A stretch of DNA of 64,000 nucleotides from the NCBI GenBank assembly GCA_036924085.1, contig JAVGWX010000001.1:6236681-6300680 (forward strand). Reading direction: 5' to 3'. The notes under the pieces are model-generated. The model ran no database searches, was not told the DNA's origin, and was given only the letters and a program-made list of their open reading frames with translations. The position numbers and the translations under genes were made by a program. Shown here one piece after another: positions 56,246-64,000 of the stretch. The DNA comes from Ariolimax columbianus. Taxonomy: Eukaryota; Mollusca; Gastropoda; Stylommatophora; Arionidae. Each line of letters starts with the position of its first letter. The stretch's first letter is position 1.

Positions 56246-57726
56246 TTAAAGCAACATGTAACCAGGAAGCCACCTTATAGCAACACCAATAGAACGAATG
56301 CCACTTTCAATGGCAATCATGAGGAAACTTGCTGGCACAAGCTGGGGAGCAGACGAAGGCATACTAAAGAAACTATACACTGGAAGAGTGAGACCAGTTC
56401 TCGAGTATGGCATTGCGGCATGGACAACAGCAGCGAAGGCGAACTTCGATAAAGTTAACAAACTTCAAAACCAAGCCATGAGAATTATAACAGGTGGCAT
56501 GAAGTCAACGCCAATTGTAGAACTTGAAAAGGTTACAAAACTGCAATCCATGACCGATAGAAGAGACTGCAGAGCCCAGCTGCAGTCAGAGAAACTCCGA
56601 AGACTGACGGACCACCCAATGTACCAAAGACTAAACAATTTGGGAAATGGGAAACTAAAGCGGAGAAACTTTGCAGAAATAGCCAAAGCAAAGATGCATG
56701 AAGATCCCATAAACGCACTAACAACACCAAAACCCATCACTACTGTACGAAAACCTACCTGGAGGCAGGATATATTTCCAGAGGTGGTAGAAAATATACC
56801 AGGTATTGCAAACAAAAACTGCCAGACTGAAAAAGAAAGGAGAGACACTACCCTAAGCTTCATAACGAAAAGCTACCCAAGCATGGACTGGACCCATGCA
56901 TACACCGACGATTCTGTAACAGACACTACACAGAACGGAGGGGCAGGAGCATTCCTGAACCTACCAAATGGCAGAAAAATAACACTGTCATTCGCTACTG
57001 GTAAGTACACAAGCAATTTCAGAGCGGAGGCAGAGGCACTGAGGGCGGCAGTGGAAGAAATGGTGACACACAGTGAAAATGAGAGCCATATAGTCCTGCT
57101 GACAGATGCTCTCGCCGTAGTCACAGCGCTAAAAAGCCAGAAAAACACTGAGCTTAATGACTTAAGAGCAGCACTCTGCAAACTGTGCCAGCAGTCCGCA
57201 ACAAAAAGGGTAGTGGTACAGTGGGTCCCGGCACACTGCAACATCCAAGGCAACGAGGAGGCAGACAGACTGGCAAAAGAAGGTGCAAGACTACCACAAA
57301 CAGATACCAGTATGACGTACGAAGAGTCAAAACGGCTTATCAAAGCCAGATACATGACCAAATGGGAAACCGAACATGCTGGTTACACCAAAACCGATGC
57401 CTATTACCAGTTGAACCGAAGAGAGCAGGTCGTTGTCTTCAGACTTCGCACTGGCCACAACAAACTGAGGTACCACCTATTCAACAAATTGAAGATAGGG
57501 AGTACCGACGAATGCCCGTGCGGTACTGGTAAAATGACCACTGAACATCTGCTGCAGAACTGCCCGACATACGAGGATCAGAGAGAGCAGATGTGGCCAT
57601 TACCAGTGGAACTGCAAGACAAGCTCCATGGCAGTAGCGAGAGCCTCAGGATGACCGCCGCTTTTTTCGAAAAAAATAATGGTTACTGTCTGACTGTGTA
57701 CGCAGAAGAAGAAGAAGAAGAAGACT
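56246..57726 (+). mobile_element. 5'-truncated LINE with RNase H and (GAA)n 3' end
   Basis: The element keeps only its 3' third. Homology begins near 56246 (VTRKPPYSNTN, out of frame with the rest) and it ends in a (GAA)n run at 57705-57722, the likely simple 3' tail. The 57-bp array follows immediately. It is the least decayed transposon in the window. Confidence 0.75.
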
Positions 57727-57758
57727 GCCACTTTCTCACGCAGGGTCACCATTTGTAG
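56298..57758 (+). CDS. LINE ORF2 C-terminus: RT end, RNase H, zinc knuckle (486 codons)
   Basis: Residues 1-60 are the end of the reverse transcriptase (MRKLAGTSWGAD, LYTGRVRPVLEYGIAAW). Residues ~198-332 form an RNase H domain, which degrades RNA in RNA/DNA hybrids during retrotransposition. YTDDS holds Asp204 (usual YTDGS), FRAEAEALRAA holds Glu244, LLTDALAVVTAL holds Asp270, and WVPAHCNIQGNEEADRLAKE holds His313 and Asp323. All catalytic positions are kept. Residues 405-423 (ECPCG...TEHLLQNCP) give a C-x-C-x8-H-x4-C zinc knuckle. The final EEEEEE and following residues are read from the (GAA)n tail and flank. The 5' part of the RT and any endonuclease are missing, and the ATG is internal, so it is not an autonomous gene. 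RNase H places it near the I/Jockey-type LINEs. Confidence 0.85.
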   Translation: MPLSMAIMRKLAGTSWGADEGILKKLYTGRVRPVLEYGIAAWTTAAKANFDKVNKLQNQAMRIITGGMKSTPIVELEKVTKLQSMTDRRDCRAQLQSEKLRRLTDHPMYQRLNNLGNGKLKRRNFAEIAKAKMHEDPINALTTPKPITTVRKPTWRQDIFPEVVENIPGIANKNCQTEKERRDTTLSFITKSYPSMDWTHAYTDDSVTDTTQNGGAGAFLNLPNGRKITLSFATGKYTSNFRAEAEALRAAVEEMVTHSENESHIVLLTDALAVVTALKSQKNTELNDLRAALCKLCQQSATKRVVVQWVPAHCNIQGNEEADRLAKEGARLPQTDTSMTYEESKRLIKARYMTKWETEHAGYTKTDAYYQLNRREQVVVFRLRTGHNKLRYHLFNKLKIGSTDECPCGTGKMTTEHLLQNCPTYEDQREQMWPLPVELQDKLHGSSESLRMTAAFFEKNNGYCLTVYAEEEEEEDCHFLTQGHHL

Positions 57759-57990
57759 CACTTTCTACAACCGACTAGCTACTTGATTGTGAATCACATG
57801 GTCACCATTTGTAGCACTTTCTACAACCGACTAGCTACTTGATTGTGAATCACAGGGTCACCATTTGTAGCACTTTCCACAACAGACTAGCTACGTTTTT
57901 GTTAATCATGTATGCTGCACTTTCTTAAACCGACTAGCTACTTTTCTGTGAATCACATGGTCATCATTTGTAGCACTTTCTTCAATTGTC
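57737..57990. repeat. Minisatellite, ~57-bp unit, ~4.5 copies
   Basis: Units contain GGTCACCATTTGTAGCACTT, TCTACAACCGACTAGCTACT and TGATTGTGAATCACA, decaying to the right. It starts right at the LINE 3' tail. Confidence 0.92.
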
Positions 57991-58835
57991 TAGTCACTTA
58001 TCTGACATGATTGGTTACATACAGGAGCTCAGATTATTGCTTCTCGAATGTAGACCGGATATAAGAAAAAAACGTAACGATAAAGATGGTCTGAAAACTT
58101 GAGCGCCATTGTTTTTTTAAAAGTTGGGTGGTCAGTTAGGGGCGTGCAATCAATAAACTAGTAGGACTAGGCTAGTCCCCAGAAGTTTTATATAAGCTAT
58201 TTTGAGTTTATTTCCACGGGACATAAACACATACAATACAAATGTTCTATAAATAGTATTCCTCAACATCTGAGTTTTGATTTGGCGCAACGATATCCAC
58301 TATTTGCGCATCCAAATGACGGCATACCTGGTATCGGAAGCCCTCGAGCATATCGGTTCTCTCCGGGTAGAGGTACAGCCGAATAAAAACTAGTTCATCT
58401 GTAAAATAACGTATGTGCTAGTCGCTTGACGTTCTGTCATTAGTAAATGTAATTTTCGTGTGGTTGTTGTGAGTAGTAGTGTTGTGGTTATTAATCTAAT
58501 GTAGCTGCTTCCATTAATGAAAAAGATTTTTAGAAGTGTTCGATTGTCAATATAGTTTGACAGTGTTTCGAATGGTGAGATATGGAAGAGGACTCGGATT
58601 TTAAAACTGTTCCTTCACAGAAAAGCTTGCCAGAGAAAAGTTAGTATAAGTATGTCACACGCGTGTAGCACGATCACGTGTTGCAATGCTATGTTCTCGA
58701 TTCACAGTTTCGTTTGGAGCCCTTAGTTTCGAAGAAAAACAGCAAATATTAACGTAAGGTACACCAACTCCAGACATTTCTGTTGAAACAAAATTGAAAC
58801 CCTAAACACCACATTTTAAAACAGAGTAATCCCGT
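57991..58835. other. No gene; possible hAT 5' end
   Basis: TAGGGGCGTGCAATCAAT at about 58137 resembles the start of hAT-type elements (CAGGGGCGTGC). It precedes the zinc finger remnant at 58.84 kb. The assignment is tentative; no matching inverted end was found. Confidence 0.3.
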
Positions 58836-59035
58836 TTTTCAAAATGGTTAACTGCATACAAATCCAGAAACAAACTGTATTGTTGGCCTTGTGTGCTGTA
58901 AGAAACTGATTAGAGAGTTTGGAATAATAATGGATTTTGTGACATCAGTCCTTTCCACAAAGCCAAGATGAGCCACGAAGCGACTCACTCACACCTATGC
59001 GCAATAACTAAATTACACATTTTTGGGAAACCCAG
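58836..59035 (+). pseudogene. TTF-type zinc finger remnant of a hAT-like transposase
   Basis: From about 58844 the + strand reads WLTAYKSRNKLYCWPCVL, a stop, ETD, a stop, then VWNNNGFCDISPFHKAKMSH, EATHSHLCAITKLHIFGKPR. The series W..Y.....LYC.PC.LF, G..D......H...H....S H, then L...G..R is that of the TTF/ZMYM-type zinc finger at the N-terminus of a group of hAT transposases. The CxxC and the two His positions are retained. Two stops and the lack of any downstream transposase core show it is dead. Confidence 0.65.
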
Positions 59036-60363
59036 AATAACTTTTTGAAAATTTATATAAAATATATTTGTTTGTTTATTCTATTTCTAAATATTGTGCA
59101 TCGGCTCAATGTAGCTAAACCACGTGAACTGTGACCGGTAAAAGTGGCATTGGTAAGTTATATATTGTACATTATATGGAGAGTATTCCTCTTTAGTCCA
59201 ATATTGAAATATGTCCGTGAACCTAGTCCTATTTTAGAAAAGTAACAGCACGCCTCTGTGGTCAGTCCGTCCTCTTTGGCTCGTTCCCTATCATTAAGTC
59301 GGATATTAGTTAACATCTGATAAACTGGAGCGCGCAAGATCAGCAAATAAACCCAGTACCTTACCCTGAGGAGCCAATCCTCTGTTACACGGGCGAAATT
59401 AGTACACGTGTCTAAAACTGTGAGTTTGCTGACGCCATTTTTTTCTGATCAGGACTTAAGAAAATGTTTCACATTTATTCAGTTATTCTTTCCAAATTAA
59501 AAACCCACACAATTAACATGCCTTAGAATTTGATTTGTGCAACAGCTTTGCTGTTACGAAACTCAGTAAACAATTTTTGCTACAGCAAACAATTGTTGTG
59601 TCCGACAGATTATTCGCAGCGGTAAAGACAAACACACTTATTAGCACGAACTGGTGACACATGGAGACTGTTCACAAATATGAACTTAGTCATCTTAATA
59701 GGGCAGATCTGCTACCCATGAAAAGGAAGAATTCTAAATTCGTTTTACAACTAGGATTTGTGTTCTTCAAAAAATAATACAAATATGAAAAAGGAAAACA
59801 TTAGAGGACATAACGAACACAGTTTAATAAACGCGGAAACATTTCCAGTAGAGACACTACATAACGAAACATGTTTCTGAATTGATTGTGATAAAACTAT
59901 TGTACTATTTTATTAATGTTTCTGCGGGAAAGGGTGGCATTTTAAGACCACATCTTGAAAAGCGAAATATTTGGTAGCAACAAACATATGAAATGTAGGC
60001 TATTCATTGTAGTCACCTGATGTAGAGTCATTACCTTGGCAGAAGCAGAAGCGGTCTTATAGATACTACGTGTACGTATATCTCTAAATCTGATGTATCT
60101 CGCAGTAATCCTTCTATAATAACGGAAGTAAATTTTTGTTTAAATAATTCAAGATTATATTTTGAATTATTATTTAATTTGCATCACTTTATTTCGTTTT
60201 GGCGAACTTTTGTAAAAGGTATACGGTGCGTTATTGTTTTCTGCGTAGAAAATACACGTGCAAGCTAATAGGAGACTGACTTCCGCTTCATGAACAAATC
60301 CACTTTACGAAAATTATCTCATTTTATCTGTCCGTTTAGCCGTATCATACTGGCTCCTAGTCC
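59036..60363. other. No gene identified
   Basis: About 1.3 kb of AT-rich sequence. It could contain the decayed body of the hAT element, but no DDE-domain motif was recognised. Confidence 0.35.
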
Positions 60364-60722
60364 CCACATGTTCGAATAAGCTGTGTCTTGCCTGTTCGTA
60401 TAAGCTGTGTCTTGTCTGTTCGTATAAACTGTTCCTGTCTGTTCGTATAAGCTGTCTCTTGTTTGTTCGTATAAGCTGTCCCTGTCTGTTCGTATAAGCT
60501 GTGTCCTGTCTGTTCGTATAACCCGGATTCTACTGTGCTCCCACCTGTTCGTATAATGCGTGTCGAACATTGTCCTCATATGTTCGTAAAAGCTGTCCTC
60601 GTATGTTCATATAAGCTGTCCTCGTATGCTCGTATAAAGTGTGTTTCTATATGTTCATATAAGCGAGCCTCCTATGTTCATAAAAGCTGTCCTCATATGT
60701 TCGTATAAGCTGTGTTTCTGTA
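60364..60722. repeat. Minisatellite, ~23-bp unit, ~15 copies, irregular
   Basis: Units of CTGTTCGTATAAGCTGTGTC plus TTG, with frequent small indels and ATGTTCATATAAGC variants to the right. Confidence 0.9.
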
Positions 60723-61689
60723 ACAGTTCCGGTCGGAGCAAGAGAGTTTAGGGCAGGAGTGATGTGGTTGACGACCCAGAACAAAGGTACATGAATGCGT
60801 GCCTAGGTCACTCACCGTCTCAACAAAGGAAAACAGAGTTGGGGCAAAGAATGTGGACAGGTAGGAGCTGACCACTGGCGTTCCAATTTTGGGTAGTGGG
60901 AGAATGAGTGACAGACGGGATGGCAGCGGAGCTTGCTGCTATATATGAGTGACAGGTGTGCAAAGTATTTCGTTCCAGTAACGACTGAATAGAGCCATCC
61001 CCCTAAGATTAATTGATCAGCTTTGATACTGCTGGATAGTATATAACACAGATTCAAAGTTGAGCTCAAGAGGCTGGATGGAGAGGAGAGGAGAGCGAAT
61101 AAGTGACTGTAGATAAGAGTTCATTTAGCTCACCGACTTAGATAGAGGAGCGATTGATAGACTGTTGTACGAATGTTAGTGATAGAACTCGATCGCTCAA
61201 ATAGGTGTGTGAGTTTTATATTAATAGATAATCTGAACGTATGTTGTAAGCAAGACACATTGTGGACGAGGTATGTCCAGATCGCCCGCCTGAGGGGATT
61301 TGAGTGAGGAAGAGTATTTGATAAGGTATGTTGAGGCTGCAGTTAATGAGATGTGTGTAGGCAATAGAATTGGGTAATGATAGTTGGGAATTCCATCTAA
61401 AGCTAATGCTTAAAATTTCCGCTTTAGTTAATATTTATATTAACATATATATATATAATATAGGAATATTTAGTTAAGTTGATTTGTATTGTATTGTGTT
61501 TGTTATTTCACTACTCATTTTTCTGGTATGAGTATTATTTAATAAATATGCTACCTGCCGTGTTCTATGTCATTTGCTGTGTGTGGTCAGGAATGATGTG
61601 GATGAGTGTGATAATGTTCTAAGTTAGAATAACCCTAGGGCCAACAATGGGATCTGGCTACATTTCTATATGTTGATATAAACTCCTCA
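60723..61689. other. No gene seen
   Basis: Unique sequence with a short AT run (ATATATATATAATATA) near 61447. Confidence 0.4.
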
Positions 61690-61990
61690 TATGTTCGTAT
61701 CACGCTAGACTGTCTGATCACGCTAGACTGACTGGTCACGCTAGATTGACTAATAACACCAGGCTGACTGATCACGCTAGACTGGCTGATCACACTAGGA
61801 TAACTGATTACTCTATATTGACTGATCACGATAGGATGATTGATCACGTTTGGCTGATTGATCACACTACATTGTTTGATTACTCTAGGCATATAATCAC
61901 GCTAAACTGACCGATCACGCTCAACTGACTGATGCCTCTAGACTGACTGATCACACTAGAATGACTGATTACCCTGAAGTATCTTGATTT
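61690..61990. repeat. Minisatellite, 18-bp unit, ~16 copies, degenerate
   Basis: Units of CTAGACTGACTGATCACG with many substitutions. Confidence 0.9.
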
Positions 61991-62825
61991 GTAGACATAC
62001 ATTATGAGCGACAAACTATACCATAGACATGTATATCCGAACGACTTTAGTTTAGAACACGACTGTCTGCATCACAGAAGTTTCCTGCATTCATTTCATA
62101 ATCCGAGAGCACTAAACCAGAGCTAGTTTTTAGAATGTTTGGAACACGTTTCATCCTAGTGCGAAGACCTTACCTTTCACCGCGAAGTGCAATGGTTAAG
62201 AAAGCGGAAATGTTGGAAGCGCTTTAATGATTTGAAAGATGAGTTATCTGTTTGCACGATATGAAAGGAAACCGTCTGCGGAAGTAAACACACGCTGGCT
62301 GTATGATCTGACTCGTTTTGAAGACGTTGCAAATCATCATAATGAACTCAATGTTGAGTTACTGTCAAGGACAGTTAGTTTATGAGATCAATGAAAACAT
62401 TCAGCTATTATTTCAGAATAAGCAATACTTATCAACCACAATAATGATTTACGTTGTGTTTCACGTGAGAACTAGCTGAAGTCTTTGGGTCAAACATTAA
62501 ACATCAGATTCTGTTATTTTCGAGCCCGAGGACCTAACTTAAAAATCTTTAAGTTGATCTGGGTTAGCTCCAACTTCTTTAAAAATGGAAATAATTGAAC
62601 TACAAGAGATGTGAAGACAAACATGGCGGATGTACCTGACTTCTAGCAGACACTTGTATTTATCCGGAACTTACAACTGCAACTCAGATAAGAATAACGC
62701 CTGCGAGCAATTATTTTCTTTATTGAAACTCATTAAATCTCAAACCAATACGAGAAAGCAGACTTAATGTTCTTTGTATTTACATTCAAATAAAGATTAG
62801 TAAAAAATAGCTGAATAAAGTTTTA
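61991..62825. other. No gene seen
   Basis: Unique AT-rich sequence. No motif on either strand. Confidence 0.4.
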
Positions 62826-62930
62826 CCATCAATCTACAGGTCCATGTTTTAATGTCAATCTACACGTACCTGTTTTACTCTCAATCTACAAGTACATGCT
62901 TTACTGCCAATCTATACATGCAAATTTTAC
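62826..62930. repeat. Minisatellite, ~28-bp unit, ~4 copies
   Basis: Units contain CAATCTACA, GTACATG and TTTTACT. Confidence 0.8.
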
Positions 62931-63097
62931 ACCAAAGACATTACTTAACATAATGACATACGCAAAATAAAAAAACTACATCGAAAGACTTTTTGTCAAA
63001 CTAATACCAATGTCGTTATATTTTAAAACGAAATCCACCGACATTTAAAATTCACTTTCCGGTCCGCGCGACTGATAACGTTGCACATGCCTGGTTT

Positions 63098-63308
63098 AGA
63101 GATTAGAATACTAGCGAACATACTTGCAAGATATTGGAACTAGCGTTTAGAGATTAGAATACTAGCGAACATACTTGCGAGAAATTGGAACTAGCGTTTA
63201 GAGATTAGAATACTAGCGAATATACTTGCGAGATATTGGAACTTTGCGTTTAGAGATTAGAATACTAGCGAACATACTTGCGAGATATTGGAACTAGCGT
63301 TTAGAGAT
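63098..63308. repeat. Minisatellite, 51-bp unit, ~4 copies
   Basis: Units contain GTTTAGAGATTAGAATACTA, GCGAACATACTTGCGAGATA and TTGGAACTAGC. Each is itself a dimer of a ~25-bp ACTAGCG-containing motif. Confidence 0.92.
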
Positions 63309-63769
63309 GTGAGAGCTATCGATCATACCTGATACATGCTTGTCTTACGATCATACTTGTGAAATGCTGGAAGCAGCTACCATATCTGAGAGATGTAAGA
63401 ACTAGTAGAAAAAAATATGAGAACTAGCGATCAAATTGAGAAATATGGGAACTGATGACCAAAAATTCGAGAAAGTGCAATCAGAAATTCGGGAACGTGC
63501 GAACAGAAATTCTGGAAAGTGCAACCATAAATTTTGGAAAGTGCGAACAGAAATTCTGGAAAGTGCAACCAGAAATTCTGGAAAGTGCGAACAGAAATTC
63601 TGGAAAGTGCAACTAGAAATTCTGGAAAGTGCGAACATAGTTGAGAGATGCGGAAACTGGTCACTAGAGATATAGGACAAGCACCATATTTGGTGGATGT
63701 TGAAAAAGGTGAATATAGTTCAAAGATGCAGAAACTAACGATCACTCTTCAGAGATTTGAGAACTAGCG
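63309..63769. repeat. Diverged ~25-bp repeats with an expanded 22-bp core
   Basis: Scattered GAGATGTGAGAACTAGCGATC-like copies continue between the two 51-bp arrays. From about 63470 to 63640 a regular 22-bp unit (GTGCAACCAGAAATTCTGGA plus AA) repeats eight times and contains the palindrome AGAATTTCT/AGAAATTCT. Open frames here are artefacts. Confidence 0.85.
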
Positions 63770-64000
63770 GCCTGAGATGTGGGAACTATCGAGCATGCTT
63801 CATAGCTGCAAGAACTAGCGACCAGTGATGTTGGAACTAGCGAGCATGCTTCATAGCTACAAGAACTAGCGACCAGTGATGTTGGAACTAGCGAGCATGC
63901 TTCATAGCTGTAAGAACTAGCGACCAGTGATGTTGGAACTAGCGAGCATGCTTCATAGCTGCAAGAACTAGCGACCAGTGATGTTGGAACTAGCGAGCAT
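63770..64000. repeat. Minisatellite, 51-bp unit, >4 copies (runs off window)
   Basis: Units contain GATGTTGGAACTAGCGAGCA, TGCTTCATAGCTGCAAGAAC and TAGCGACCAGT. The unit length and the GGAACTAGCG core are the same as in the 63.1-kb array. Confidence 0.95.

Noticed and set aside
1..64000. Prokaryotic-type systems (defence islands, toxin-antitoxin, phage, operons)
   Set aside because: No gene clusters, ribosome binding sites or compact coding are present. All coding traces are eukaryotic transposons.

Overview
This is a eukaryotic, animal-type window with no prokaryotic gene organisation. I see no operons, no long conserved host genes and no rRNA or true tRNA genes. The most likely source is a lophotrochozoan, probably a mollusc. 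That is an inference from the mix of mariner elements, several non-LTR retrotransposon families, tRNA-derived SINEs, a hAT-type zinc finger and very abundant minisatellites; the sequence does not prove the taxon.
Roughly a third of the window (about 22 kb by my count) is tandem repeat. There are close to 50 separate arrays with units from 2 to about 71 bp. The largest is a ~64-bp satellite at 12.75-16.9 kb. Most long open frames in the window are by-products of these arrays and are not annotated as genes.
Layout. 0-3 kb: two truncated LINE tails, short minisatellites and a tRNA-derived SINE. 3.8-7.3 kb: SINEs and a decayed mariner with recognisable terminal repeats. 8.2-9.9 kb: a 38-bp array, then an unusual open frame built on a 54-bp in-frame repeat. 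10-17 kb: microsatellites, a 15-bp array and the 64-bp satellite with a LINE tail lodged in its edge. 17-29.6 kb: a chain of minisatellites with little between them, one possible ankyrin-like exon (minus strand, ~19.3 kb) and a purine/pyrimidine-rich array. 30.9-31.5 kb: LINE C-terminus with a zinc finger. 32-37 kb: 36-, 51- and 28-bp arrays. 37-44 kb: the most informative part, with two LINE reverse transcriptases, a mariner with both ends, and another LINE on the minus strand. Minisatellites lie inside all of these coding regions except a short inverted LINE fragment at 36.96-37.35 kb. 44-55 kb: more minisatellites and an endonuclease-domain remnant. 55-59 kb: LINE C-terminal pieces, including the best preserved gene of the window (RT end plus RNase H, 486 codons), and a hAT-type zinc finger remnant. 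60-64 kb: minisatellites, the last running off the window end.
The main biological observation is the link between transposon coding sequence and minisatellites. At four places the repeat unit can be read as a conserved protein motif of the element it sits in: mariner SAGKVML and HDNARPHT, LINE RT LSLDxEIxxxIGK and WxDRVxNAEV. Dead transposons here appear to have seeded tandem arrays. Nothing else in the window forms a set of cooperating genes.
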